A stretch of 64,000 nt of DNA from Aureimonas pseudogalii (GTDB lineage: Bacteria > Pseudomonadota > Alphaproteobacteria > Rhizobiales > Rhizobiaceae): the NCBI RefSeq assembly GCF_014196835.1, contig NZ_JACIEK010000002.1, positions 186,001 to 250,000 on the forward strand. The letters are read 5' to 3'. Position numbers and translations under genes: made by a program. The first letter of the stretch is position 1, and every line of letters starts with the position of its first letter. Below, one piece after another: positions 17,648 to 26,343 of this stretch. Under the pieces are notes generated by a model. That model saw only the letters and a program-made list of their open reading frames with translations, made no database searches and was not told the DNA's origin.

Positions 17648-18826
17648 ATGAAGGTCATCATTCTCGGCGGCGACGGCTTCTGCGGCTGGGCGACGTCGCT
17701 GCATCTCTCGGCCGAGGGGCACGCCGTCACCATCGTCGACAATCTCGTGCGCCGGCGCACCGACGTCGAGCTCGGCGCCGAGAGCCTGACGCCGATCCGC
17801 GGGATCGAGGAGCGCCTGCAGGCTTGGCGCGAGACGCGCAACACGCCGATCGACTTCGTGGAGCTCGACGTCGCCAAGGACTACGATCGCCTGGAGCAGC
17901 TCTTTCGCGACGTGCAGCCCGACGCCATCGTGCATTTCGCCGAGCAGCGCGCCGCGCCCTACTCGATGAAATCGCCCTGGCACAAGCGCTACACGGTGGA
18001 CAACAACGTCAACGCCACCTCGGCGGTGCTCTGCGCCATGGTGGAGGCCTGCCCCGACGCCCATCTCGTGCATCTCGGCACGATGGGGGTCTATGGCTAC
18101 GGCAAGACCAAGGGCATGACGATCCCGGAAGGCTACATCGACGCGACGCTGCGCTCGGGCGGCGCCGAGGCGAATGTCGAGATCCTCTATCCCGTCGATC
18201 CCGGCTCGATCTACCACATGACGAAGACGCTCGATCAGCTGCTCTTCCTCTACTACGCCAAGAACGACGGCTTGCGGATCACCGACCTGCACCAGGGCAT
18301 CGTCTGGGGCACCTCGACGCCCGAGACCGACCTCGACGAGCGCCTCGTCAACCGCTTCGACTACGACGGCGACTACGGCACGGTGCTCAACCGCTTCCTG
18401 TGCCAGGCCGCGATCGGCCACCCGCTCACGGTGCATGGCAGCGGCGGGCAGACGCGCGCCTTCATTCACATCCGCGACACCGTGCGCTGCATCGCGCTGG
18501 CGATCCAGGCGCCGCCCGAGCGCGGCGAGCGCGTCCACATCATGAACCAGATGACCGAGACGCACCGGGTGCGCGACCTCGCCGCCATGATCTCGGGCAT
18601 GACCGGCGTTCCCGTCGAGATGCAGGACAATCCGCGCAAGGAGATGGCCGAGAACGATCTCGTGGTCGCCAACGATTCGCTGATCAAGCTGGGGCTGGAG
18701 CCGACGAGGCTCTCCGACGGGCTGATGGAGGAGGTGCTCCACATCGCCGCCCGCTACCGCGATCGGTGCGACGAGAGCCGCATCGTGTGCTCCTCGCTCT
18801 GGGTGAAGCCGATCGCCGCCGAGTAG
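17648..18826 (+). CDS. sqdB: UDP-sulfoquinovose synthase SqdB
   Basis: This 392-residue extended-SDR enzyme forms UDP-sulfoquinovose from UDP-glucose and sulfite (EC 3.13.1.1), the head-group donor of the sulfolipid SQDG. It has the NAD-binding signature ILGGDGFCGWATSLHLS (residues 5-21), the SqdB-specific VDNLVRRRTDVELGAESLTP, Thr145 in HLGTMGVYG, and the catalytic Tyr189/Lys193 pair in SIYHMTKTLDQ. Length is that of characterised SqdB proteins. No sqdD/sqdC orthologue follows; the neighbouring GT4 gene probably replaces the transferase. No PHO box (CTGTCAT direct repeat) is visible in the divergent promoter region. Confidence 0.95.
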   Translation: MKVIILGGDGFCGWATSLHLSAEGHAVTIVDNLVRRRTDVELGAESLTPIRGIEERLQAWRETRNTPIDFVELDVAKDYDRLEQLFRDVQPDAIVHFAEQRAAPYSMKSPWHKRYTVDNNVNATSAVLCAMVEACPDAHLVHLGTMGVYGYGKTKGMTIPEGYIDATLRSGGAEANVEILYPVDPGSIYHMTKTLDQLLFLYYAKNDGLRITDLHQGIVWGTSTPETDLDERLVNRFDYDGDYGTVLNRFLCQAAIGHPLTVHGSGGQTRAFIHIRDTVRCIALAIQAPPERGERVHIMNQMTETHRVRDLAAMISGMTGVPVEMQDNPRKEMAENDLVVANDSLIKLGLEPTRLSDGLMEEVLHIAARYRDRCDESRIVCSSLWVKPIAAE

Positions 18827-18839
18827 CGCGACGACGCCC

Positions 18840-19163
18840 TCAGCTCGCGGGCGCTTCGATCGTCTGGATCACCTCGAAGCCCTCGAACTCGGGATGGCCG
18901 AGATAGAGCGGCTTCGTGCCGCCGGCGCCGCGGTGCGAGGCGCGGAAGGCCTCGGACGTCGTCCAGCCCTCGAAGGCTTGCTTCGAGGCCCAGACCGTGT
19001 GCGAGGAATAGAGGCGGTGGTCCTCGCGCTCGGGCCCCTTCAGCATGTGGAAGACCTGGAAGCCCGGCACGGTGGCGAGATGCGACTGGCGCTCGCGCCA
19101 CAGCGTCTCGAAGGCCTCGGCCTCCGCCTTGATGACCTTGAAGCGGTTCATCGCGATGTACAT
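18840..19163 (-). CDS. ABM-domain protein, IsdG/HmuQ-like haem-degrading monooxygenase type
   Basis: A 107-residue dimeric ferredoxin-like (antibiotic biosynthesis monooxygenase) protein. It begins MYIAMNRFKVIKAEAEAFET and contains GFQVFHMLKGPEREDHRLYS and HTVWASKQAFEGWTTSEAFR with ASHR, the Asn7-Trp-His pattern of the IsdG/HmuQ haem oxygenase group: Asn6 near the N-terminus, Trp67 and His77. The protein may release iron from haem, but no haem-uptake genes are nearby, so substrate is unproven. AGGAGA precedes the ATG. It is convergent with sqdB, with stops only 13 bp apart. Confidence 0.75.
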   Translation of the reverse strand: MYIAMNRFKVIKAEAEAFETLWRERQSHLATVPGFQVFHMLKGPEREDHRLYSSHTVWASKQAFEGWTTSEAFRASHRGAGGTKPLYLGHPEFEGFEVIQTIEAPAS

Positions 19164-19504
19164 AGGCGTCTCCTGTTATTCCCGATCCATCATAGGCTAC
19201 GAGCCGCCCGCGGCCAGCCGCCTCCCGTGCGCAATCGGGCGAGGCCGCGGCCGGCTCTCGCAATGGTCCGTCGCGAAGACGTGAAGCGTTGGCGCGTAGA
19301 TTGTGCCACCGAGTGTCGCAAGCCCGCACTACGCAAACGCTTTCTTCTTGTTTACTCCCGCAAGGAATGAAGCCTTGCCGCGGCTCCCGCGCGCGCACGG
19401 CGCCGTCGCCATAGGCGGCTGCCGGTCCCGCACGGCCGCGCGTCCGCCTCCGGCCCTCGCATGCGAGGGGTCGGGAGCCCCCATTTTCGAAGAAAGGACC
19501 GCTC
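19164..19504. other. Divergent promoter region between the ABM gene and the transglycosylase gene
   Basis: A 341-base gap without a recognised gene, between an upstream minus-strand gene and a plus-strand gene. It should contain both promoters. No clear iron-responsive operator was recognised. Confidence 0.5.
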
Positions 19505-20323
19505 ATGTCCCTCCTGAAGACCCTCAAGGCCGCCGCGATCACCGGCATGCTCCTCGCCGGCGCCACCCCCGCGCTGGCGCAGAGCTGCGGCAATTCCTCG
19601 GCCGGCTTCGCGCCCTGGCTCGCCTCGTTCAAGAGCCAGGCGGCCGGCCAGGGCATCTCGCAGGGCACGCTCGAGACCGCGCTCGGCGACGTCACCTACG
19701 ATTCCAAGGTGATCGGCCTCGATCGCAACCAGAAGAGCTTCAAGCTCTCGCTCGACGCCTTCATGGAGCGCCGCGCGCCCGCTTCCTTCGTCAAGAAGGG
19801 CAAGGGCATCATCGCCCAGAACCGTGACCTCCTCAACCGCATCGAGCAGCGCTACGGCGTCCAGAAGGAGATCCTCGTCGCCATCTGGGGCATGGAGACG
19901 GGCTTCGGCGCCAATTCCGGCAACATGAACATCTTCCGCTCGCTGGCGACGCTCTCCTACGACTGCCGCCGCTCCGACTTCTTCACCGAAGAGCTCATGG
20001 CCGCGCTGAAGATCGTGGAGCGCGGCGACAAGCGCGCCTCCGACATGAAGGGCGCCTGGGCCGGCGAGATCGGGCAGACGCAGTTCCTCGCCAAGAACTA
20101 CCTGCTCTACGCCGTGGACTTCGACGGCGACGGCCGCCGCGACCTCATCCGCTCGAAGGCCGACGTTCTGGCCTCCACCGCCAACTTCCTGAAGCAGCAC
20201 GGCTGGGTGGCGGGCGCCGGCTACAATCCGGGCGAGCCCAACTTCGCCCGCCTCGTCGACTGGAACCGCGCCACGGTCTACCAGCAGGGCCTCGCACTCT
20301 TCGCCTCCAAGCTGACGAACTGA
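19505..20323 (+). CDS. MltB-type lytic murein transglycosylase
   Basis: A 272-residue periplasmic enzyme that cleaves peptidoglycan glycan strands to 1,6-anhydroMurNAc products. A Sec signal peptide ends at TPALAQ-S (about residue 26); there is no lipobox, so unlike E. coli MltB it is probably soluble. The catalytic glutamate is Glu131 in AIWGMETGFGANSG. Other family blocks are YDCRRSDFFTEELM, GAWAGEIGQTQFLAKNYL and a DFDGDGRRDL loop that resembles the calcium-binding EF-hand-like loop of Slt35. It is a single-gene unit closed by a strong terminator. Confidence 0.92.
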   Translation: MSLLKTLKAAAITGMLLAGATPALAQSCGNSSAGFAPWLASFKSQAAGQGISQGTLETALGDVTYDSKVIGLDRNQKSFKLSLDAFMERRAPASFVKKGKGIIAQNRDLLNRIEQRYGVQKEILVAIWGMETGFGANSGNMNIFRSLATLSYDCRRSDFFTEELMAALKIVERGDKRASDMKGAWAGEIGQTQFLAKNYLLYAVDFDGDGRRDLIRSKADVLASTANFLKQHGWVAGAGYNPGEPNFARLVDWNRATVYQQGLALFASKLTN

Positions 20324-20347
20324 GAGCAGCGACGGTTCGGACGCATG

Positions 20348-20372
20348 AAGGGGGCGGCGACGCCCCTTTTTT
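20348..20372 (+). terminator. Intrinsic terminator after the transglycosylase gene
   Basis: GGGGCG (20351-20356) and CGCCCC (20361-20366) form a perfect stem with a GCGA tetraloop, followed directly by TTTTTT. This is a textbook Rho-independent terminator, 25 bp past the stop. Confidence 0.9.
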
Positions 20373-20420
20373 CGTGGGGGACGATCGCGGGCCGCCGATC
20401 CCCGTTGGCCGCGCGTCGGC

Positions 20421-21155
20421 TTACGCCCCGTCGAGCTCGGGATAGCGGCGGAAGATGCCGTCCTCGTTGAAGGGGATGCGGCGGGGGCTGGCGAGGTAGG
20501 CGGCGAGGCGCGGCTCGGCGGCGACGCGGTCGCGCAAGGCGACGACGAGCGGATGCGCGCCCTCGATCGCGGCCATCGCGCGCGGAAAGGCGTAGCGCAG
20601 CCCCTCCACCGCCTGGAAGAGCCCGAGATCGGCATGGGTGAGGGCGTCGCCGACGAGATGGTCCGGCCCGGCCGGGTTGTTGGCGAGCAGCGCTTCGTAC
20701 CAGCCGAGGAACTTCGGCAGGCGCTCGCGCCGGAACTCGCTCGCACGGCGCAGCGCCTCCGGCTTCTGGTCCTCGTAGTAAAGCGAGGTGCCCACGGGAT
20801 GATGCGTGTCGTGGACCTCTGCGACGAGATCGGCGGTGGTGAGCGCCACCGACCGCGCGAAGAGCCGGTCGGCCGGGTCGGCCGGCGCGAGGCCCAGGCG
20901 CTCGCCGCAATAGGCCGCGATCTCGGCGGCCTGCGAGATCACGATCTCGCCGTGGACGAGAAAGGGCGGTGCGAAGGGGATGCGGTGGCTCCCGCGCCCC
21001 TCGACGATCGCCAGCATGGCGGCGACGCCGCCGCCCTCCGATTCTGGCAGCCGCGCCATGTCGCGATAGTCGGCGCCGCCGGCTTCCAGCACCAGCCGCG
21101 CGAACTCGCCGCGGCCGGGGATCGTCGGCCAGTAGTAGAGATCGTATTCGGCCAT
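20421..21155 (-). CDS. Glutathione S-transferase family protein
   Basis: A 244-residue protein with a thioredoxin-like N-terminal domain (LYYWPTIPGRGEFARLVLEA, then FLVHGEIVISQAAEIAAYCG, which holds the glutathione-contact SQ motif). An all-helical C-terminal domain (about residues 90-235) contains the N-capping motif LTHADLGLFQAVEGL. It resembles sigma-like GSTs in its opening Tyr and RGEFARL segment. Substrate is unknown. The ATG at 21155 is preferred over an upstream GTG at 21164 because GAGGAAG is correctly spaced for the ATG. Confidence 0.85.
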   Translation of the reverse strand: MAEYDLYYWPTIPGRGEFARLVLEAGGADYRDMARLPESEGGGVAAMLAIVEGRGSHRIPFAPPFLVHGEIVISQAAEIAAYCGERLGLAPADPADRLFARSVALTTADLVAEVHDTHHPVGTSLYYEDQKPEALRRASEFRRERLPKFLGWYEALLANNPAGPDHLVGDALTHADLGLFQAVEGLRYAFPRAMAAIEGAHPLVVALRDRVAAEPRLAAYLASPRRIPFNEDGIFRRYPELDGA

Positions 21156-21231
21156 GTTCGCCACTTCCTCGCCAAAGGGTCGATCCTAGCAGGAGCGGCC
21201 CCTTGGGGTCCAAGTCTCGGCCGGGAGAACC

Positions 21232-22347
21232 TCAATCGGGAAGGCCGGTGTCGGCGGCGCTCGCCGGCTCGTGGATCGGGCAGCGGTTGAAGCGGGCGCG
21301 AAACTCACCGGACATTTCGTAGGCGGGCTTGCGCACGCGCATTACCGAGCCGAGCGGGCGATGTTCGGTGATGCCGTGCCAGGGCGAAAACGCCATGGCG
21401 TCGTCGACCGCCTTCGACCGCGCCTCGTTCCAGGCGTCCTGCGGCGCCACGCGCAGGCGCGCCACCGCCACGTGCGGGCTCTTCTCCTCAGGCCAGACCA
21501 CCGAGGAATCCTCGAGCGGCATCGTCTCGGGGTCGGTGAGAAGCTGCACCCGCAGCTCCCACTCGCCGCCGCCGCCCGCGAAATGGTCGTTCAGCTCCTC
21601 GCGCAACGCGTCGGGCCGCCCGCGGGTCGTGACCTTTTCGCCTGAGTGGTCGAGGAGGTTGGCCGAGACCGGGGCGACGGAGAGCTTGGCCATGTAGGGG
21701 CCGTAGAGGAGGGGCACCTGCGTGTGGAACGTGTCGCCGAGCGGATGGGTGTTCGGATGGCCGCCGAGCGACAGGAGCGTCGGGCTCTCGCCGCCCGCCG
21801 CCTCTACCAGCGTCTCGGCGCCGCGCAGCGCGGCGGAGGCGACCTTCTTAAGCACCTGCGGCGTGTCGGTGGTGGCGGCGAGCAGCTTCAGGCTGGAAAG
21901 AAAGGCCTTGGCGGTGGGCGCGGAGAAGGCCGGCCCGTTGATCATCACGAAGTCCTGCGTGTTGGCGCCTTCCGACCCCTCCAGCCGCTCGCCCTCGACG
22001 CCGATGATCTTCAGCGCGAGGCCGCGCGGCACCGAGATGGAATCGTCGAGGATGTCGCCGGGATTGGTGGAGAAGCGCAGCACCGCGTCGTAGCGCGCGC
22101 CCTCGCGGAAAATGCCCTGCGCATAGGCCTCCGGCAGGTTGCCGTAGACCTCGAGCTCGCCGCGCAGGAGCCCGTGGCTCTTGGCGTGGACCGAGCGCAC
22201 GGAATGGCCGTAGTCGTTCGCGGTGATTTCGAGGATCTTGCGCATCTGGTCGACGATGGCCTGCGCTGTCTCTGCCTCGTCCTCCTCGAGGATCTCGAAG
22301 GCGGGATCGTAGGGGATGGGCTTGGCGGCGGGTTCGTGCTGCGGCAT
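21232..22347 (-). CDS. Catalase-family (heme-dependent peroxidase-like) protein
   Basis: A 371-residue member of the catalase superfamily, shorter than a classical monofunctional catalase (about 480). It has the distal histidine region SVRSVHAKSHGLLRGELEVY, a haem-side segment FSTNPGDILDDSISVPRGLA and the proximal Arg/Tyr motif MRVRKPAYEMSGEF near the C-terminus. Similar proteins (SrpA-like and related) may act as peroxidases or fatty-acid hydroperoxide enzymes; catalase activity is not assured. The start ATG at 22347 opens MPQHEPAAKPIPYDPAFEIL. No signal peptide is present. Confidence 0.8.
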   Translation of the reverse strand: MPQHEPAAKPIPYDPAFEILEEDEAETAQAIVDQMRKILEITANDYGHSVRSVHAKSHGLLRGELEVYGNLPEAYAQGIFREGARYDAVLRFSTNPGDILDDSISVPRGLALKIIGVEGERLEGSEGANTQDFVMINGPAFSAPTAKAFLSSLKLLAATTDTPQVLKKVASAALRGAETLVEAAGGESPTLLSLGGHPNTHPLGDTFHTQVPLLYGPYMAKLSVAPVSANLLDHSGEKVTTRGRPDALREELNDHFAGGGGEWELRVQLLTDPETMPLEDSSVVWPEEKSPHVAVARLRVAPQDAWNEARSKAVDDAMAFSPWHGITEHRPLGSVMRVRKPAYEMSGEFRARFNRCPIHEPASAADTGLPD

Positions 22348-22603
22348 CGCGAATATCGGCTCCCAAATCGATCGGGCGCGACCGGATCGCGCACAGGGTT
22401 TAGAACGTCTCGAAACGGGATCGCGTTCCCCGAAACCCTGCGCGAGCGGGGCCGGCGGGCCGATCGCGCGTTGCGACATCGCGCGCCGTGCGCGGCTAGT
22501 GCCTACGAATTCATCTTTCGTCCGCTGGACAAACGGTCGTTCACGATGATTGATGCCTGCATCCGGCGCCTCCGGGGCGCCCCTCTCCACGGAGGTCCGA
22601 ACC

Positions 22604-24190
22604 TTGACCCTTCACCTGCGATCCCTCGTCAGTGCCGCCTCTCTCGTCGCGCTCCTCGGCGTCGGCGCCGCCGATGCCGCCCAGCTCAACCTGCACAATG
22701 GTGGCGACGTCACCTCGCTCGATCCGCAGAAGCTCTCGGGCGATTGGGAGGACCGGGTCGCCGGCGACATCTTCGAGGGGCTGACCACGGAAGACGCCAA
22801 GGCTGAGCCGGTCGCCGGACAGGCCGAGAGCTGGACGATCTCGCCGGACGGGCTCGTCTACACGTTCAAGCTGCGGCCGGGCATCAAGTGGTCGGACGGA
22901 GTGCCGGTGAAGGCTTCGGACTTCGTCTTCGCCTTCAAGCGGCTGATGGACCCCAAGACAGCCGCCGAATATGCCTATCTGCAATATACGATCAAGAATG
23001 CCGAGGCGATCAACAAGGGCGAGATCGCCGATCTCGACCAGCTCGGCGTCCGGGCGATCGACGACGCGACGCTGGAGATCACGCTGGAGAAGCCGACGCC
23101 CTACTTCCTCGGCGCGCTCACCCACTACACCGCCTATCCGCTGCCCGAGCACCTGATCCGAGAGAAGGGCGACGCCTGGGTGCAGGTCGGCAACATCGTG
23201 ACCAACGGCCCCTACAAGCCGGTGGAATGGGTGCCGGGCAGCCATGTGCTCACCCAGAAGAACCCGCAATGGTACGGCGCGGCCGACCTGAAGATCGACG
23301 GCGTCAAGTTCTTCACGCTGGAAGACACGGCCGCAGCCTTGCGCCGCTACCGCGCCGGCGAGTTCGACATCCTCACCCAGTTCCCGACCGACCAGTATGC
23401 CTGGCTGCAGGAGAACATGCCGGGGCAGGCGCATGTCGCCCCCTTCGCCGGCCTCTACTACTACGTGATGAACTCCACCAAGCCGCCCTTCGACAACCCG
23501 AAGGTGCGCCGCGCGCTCTCGATGAGCGTCTATCGCGAGGTGATCGGCCCGAAGATCCTCGGCACGGGCGAACTGCCCGCCTATGGCTGGGTGCCGCCGG
23601 GCATCGCCAATTACGAGGGGCCGGAGGTCAAGGTCGACTGGGCCGACAAGCCCTATCCCGAGAAGATGGCCGAGGCCGGCAAGCTCCTGGCCGAGGCCGG
23701 CTACGGGCCGGACAAGCCGCTGACCATCCAGCTGCGCTACAACACCGACGACAACCACAAGCGTCTGGCGGTGGCCATCGCCTCGATGTGGAAGCCGCTC
23801 GGCGTCAACGTGGAGCTCCTCAACACCGAGGTGAAGGTGCATTATGCCGAGCTGCGGCAGGGCAACTTCCAGGTGGCGCGCGCCGGCTGGCTCGCCGACT
23901 ACAACGATGCCGACAACTTCCTCAATCTCCTGAAGTCCGGCGTCGAGATGAACTACGGCCAATGGTCGAACCCCGACTACGACAAGCTCCTGAACGAGGC
24001 GGCCGGGACCACCGACATGCCCGCCCGCGCCAAGCTCCTGAAGCAGGCCGAGAAGATCGCGGTCGATGCCGACGCCGCGATCCCGATCTACTACTACGCC
24101 TCGCGCTCGGTGGTCTCGCCGAAGATCTCGGGCTACGAGGACAACGCCTTCGACAAGCACCGCACGCGCTGGCTCGCCAAGGCCGAGTGA
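22604..24190 (+). CDS. oppA: Oligopeptide ABC transporter substrate-binding protein
   Basis: This 528-residue SBP_bac_5 protein begins at a TTG codon with GGAGG eight bases upstream. An ATG at 22550 exists but would place 18 residues before the signal peptide. Sec signal: MTLHLRSLVSAASLVALLGV, cleavage about GAADAA-Q. The mature protein has QLNLHNGGDVTSLDPQKLSG and DIFEGLTTEDAKAEPVAGQA, the classic OppA opening, then VPVKASDFVFAFKRLMDPKT. It should deliver oligopeptides to OppBC in the periplasm. A 309-bp gap separates it from oppB, so an attenuating structure may reduce downstream expression relative to the binding protein. Confidence 0.95.
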   Translation: MTLHLRSLVSAASLVALLGVGAADAAQLNLHNGGDVTSLDPQKLSGDWEDRVAGDIFEGLTTEDAKAEPVAGQAESWTISPDGLVYTFKLRPGIKWSDGVPVKASDFVFAFKRLMDPKTAAEYAYLQYTIKNAEAINKGEIADLDQLGVRAIDDATLEITLEKPTPYFLGALTHYTAYPLPEHLIREKGDAWVQVGNIVTNGPYKPVEWVPGSHVLTQKNPQWYGAADLKIDGVKFFTLEDTAAALRRYRAGEFDILTQFPTDQYAWLQENMPGQAHVAPFAGLYYYVMNSTKPPFDNPKVRRALSMSVYREVIGPKILGTGELPAYGWVPPGIANYEGPEVKVDWADKPYPEKMAEAGKLLAEAGYGPDKPLTIQLRYNTDDNHKRLAVAIASMWKPLGVNVELLNTEVKVHYAELRQGNFQVARAGWLADYNDADNFLNLLKSGVEMNYGQWSNPDYDKLLNEAAGTTDMPARAKLLKQAEKIAVDADAAIPIYYYASRSVVSPKISGYEDNAFDKHRTRWLAKAE

Positions 24191-24498
24191 GGCGCGGCCG
24201 GGCGACGCCTGTCGCCCGCCGCCCCCGGCGGTGAGGTCGCGGGCCATCGCGAGGGAGGGCTCGGGCCCGACGCCCGGGCCTTCGGCAGATCCGCCCGGCG
24301 GCTCCAGCCGCGGCGATCTCGCGGCGTCGGCCCCTGACACCTGCGAGCCCGCAGCCCGCAGCCCGTCCCGTCGCGGCAGGGCTGACAGCCGTCGCTCGTC
24401 CCGCTCGATCGCTTCTCTCCCGACACCCCATGCCGGGGCCCGTTTTGGCCCTCCTCGCGTCGCCTCGCGGCGCGCCAACTCCCGGAGGGGACAAGCCC
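24191..24498. other. Gap between oppA and oppB
   Basis: About 308 bases without a gene. The transcript can form several GC-rich stem-loops, for instance GGGCTCGGGC near 24259 with GCCCGGGCC near 24281, but none has a T-tract. The gap probably contains an RNA-processing or attenuation structure of the opp operon; no separate promoter was recognised. Confidence 0.4.
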
Positions 24499-25422
24499 AT
24501 GCTGTCCTTCGCCCTTCGCCGTCTCCTGACGGCGATCCCGGTGGTGCTGATCGCCGTCACCGCCTGCTTCTTCATCCTGCGGCTCGCCCCCGGCGGCCCG
24601 TTCGACCAGGAGCGTGCGCTGCCGCCCGACATCCTCGCCAATCTGCGCGCCTACTATCATCTCGATCAGCCGCTCTTCGCGCAGTACCTCTCCTATCTCG
24701 CGGGGCTCGTACGCGGTGATCTCGGGCCGTCCTTCGTCACGAAGGACTTCACGGTGGCCGAGCAGATCGCCATCGGCCTGCCCTACACGCTGATCCTCGG
24801 CGGCGCGGCGCTCATTGTCGCGACGCTCATCGGGGTCGCGGCCGGCATCTTCGGCGCGCTCTACCAGAACCGGGCGGGCGACTACGCCATCGCGGCGGTG
24901 ATCATGATCGGCGTCGTGGTGCCCAACTTCCTGGTGGCGCCCATCCTGCAGCTCGTCTTCGGCATCCAGCTCGGCTGGCTGCCGGTGGGTGGCTGGGGCG
25001 ACGGGTCCTGGCCCTTCCTCGTGCTGCCGGTCTTCGTGCTGGCCTTTCCCCATGCCGGCCGCATCTCGCGGCTGATGCGCGGCTCGATGATCGAGGTGCT
25101 CAACGCCAACTTCATCCGCACCGCCAGGGCCAAGGGCATCGGCGCGCGGCGCATGGTGATGCGCCATGCCCTCAAGCCCGCGCTGACGCCGGTGGTCTCC
25201 TATCTCGGTCCCGCCGCCGGCTATCTCCTCACCGGCTCGATCGTCATCGAGGAGATCTTCGGCATTCCCGGCATCGGGCGCTACTTCATCCAGGCGGCGC
25301 TCAACCGCGACTACGGCATGGTGCTCGGCACGGTGGTCTTCTACATGCTGCTCATCGTCCTCCTGAACCTCCTCGTCGATCTCGCCTATGCCTGGCTCGA
25401 CCCGCGGGTGCGCACGCGATGA
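24499..25422 (+). CDS. oppB: Oligopeptide ABC transporter permease OppB
   Basis: A 307-residue six-helix BPD_transp_1 permease. It opens MLSFALRRLLTAIPVVLIAV, with the FILRLAPGGPFDQERALP signature of OppB and a GDLGPSF segment. The ATPase-contact loop is FIRTARAKGIGARRMVMRHA, and the late GSIVIEEIFGIPGIGRYFIQ is typical of peptide/nickel permeases. The ATG at 24499 has GGAGGGG upstream. It overlaps oppC by four bases (ATGA). Confidence 0.95.
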   Translation: MLSFALRRLLTAIPVVLIAVTACFFILRLAPGGPFDQERALPPDILANLRAYYHLDQPLFAQYLSYLAGLVRGDLGPSFVTKDFTVAEQIAIGLPYTLILGGAALIVATLIGVAAGIFGALYQNRAGDYAIAAVIMIGVVVPNFLVAPILQLVFGIQLGWLPVGGWGDGSWPFLVLPVFVLAFPHAGRISRLMRGSMIEVLNANFIRTARAKGIGARRMVMRHALKPALTPVVSYLGPAAGYLLTGSIVIEEIFGIPGIGRYFIQAALNRDYGMVLGTVVFYMLLIVLLNLLVDLAYAWLDPRVRTR

Positions 25423-26339
25423 CCCTCTTCGTCACCAAGCGCGAGGCGCTGGAGCCCTTCGCCGCGCATGAGGCCGAGGCGATGCACGGGCGCCCGCGTT
25501 CGCTGACGCGCGACGCGATGCGCCGGCTCATGGCCAACAAGGCGGCGGTCGTCTCGCTCGCGGTCTTTGCGGTGATCGTCGTGGCGGCGATCGCCGGCCC
25601 TTGGGTGATTCCCCACGACTACGAGACGCCGGACTGGGCGGCCTTCGGCGCGCCGCCTTCATGGGAGAGCGGCCACTGGTTCGGCACCGACCAGAACGGG
25701 CGCGACCTCCTGGCGCGCACGCTCTACGGCACCCGCGTCTCGCTCACCGTGGCGCTCATCGCCACGACGGTCTCGGTGCTCGTCGGCATCCTCTACGGCG
25801 CGGTGTCGGGCTTCGTCGGCGGGCGCGTCGACCAGGCGATGATGCGCTTCGTCGACGTCATGTACGCGCTGCCCTACATCCTCTTCGTCATTCTCCTGAT
25901 GGTGATCTTCGGGCGCAACGTCTACCTGCTCTTCGCCGCGATCGGCCTCCTGGAATGGCTGACCATGGCGCGCATCGTGCGCGGGCAGACCCTCTCCCTG
26001 AAGGAGCGCGAGTTCGTGGAGGCGGCGCGCGCCTCCGGCGTCTCGACCTTCACGATCATCCGCCGCCACATCGTGCCCAATCTCGTGGGGCCGGTGGTGA
26101 TCTTCGCCTCGCTCACCATCCCCGAGATCATCGTCACCGAGAGCTTCCTCTCCTATCTCGGCTTCGGCGTGCAGGAGCCGCTGACCTCGCTCGGCACGCT
26201 GATCTCGGAAGGGGCCAACGTTCTCGAGGTCCTGCCCTGGCTGCTGCTCTTTCCCGGCGGCGTCCTCGTGTCGCTGCTCCTGGCGCTCGCCTTCATCGGC
26301 GACGGCCTGCGCGACGCCTTCGACCCGAAGGACCGGTGA
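25419..26339 (+). CDS. oppC: Oligopeptide ABC transporter permease OppC
   Basis: This 306-residue permease has the OppC/DppC N-terminal cytoplasmic extension (SLTRDAMRRLMANKAAVVSL) and the periplasmic PWVIPHDYETP loop. GTDQNGRDLLARTLYGTRVS is the family hallmark, and FVEAARASGVSTFTIIRRHI is the EAA loop. It ends in FIGDGLRDAFDPKDR, the common ending of OppC proteins. Start overlaps oppB (ATGA, 25419-25422), so the two permeases are translationally coupled. Confidence 0.95.
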   Translation: MTLFVTKREALEPFAAHEAEAMHGRPRSLTRDAMRRLMANKAAVVSLAVFAVIVVAAIAGPWVIPHDYETPDWAAFGAPPSWESGHWFGTDQNGRDLLARTLYGTRVSLTVALIATTVSVLVGILYGAVSGFVGGRVDQAMMRFVDVMYALPYILFVILLMVIFGRNVYLLFAAIGLLEWLTMARIVRGQTLSLKEREFVEAARASGVSTFTIIRRHIVPNLVGPVVIFASLTIPEIIVTESFLSYLGFGVQEPLTSLGTLISEGANVLEVLPWLLLFPGGVLVSLLLALAFIGDGLRDAFDPKDR

Positions 26340-26343
26340 TTTC

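Noticed and set aside
17521-17648. PHO box in the sqdB/GT4 divergent region
   Set aside because: No CTGTCAT-like direct repeats were found, so phosphate control is not supported by sequence.
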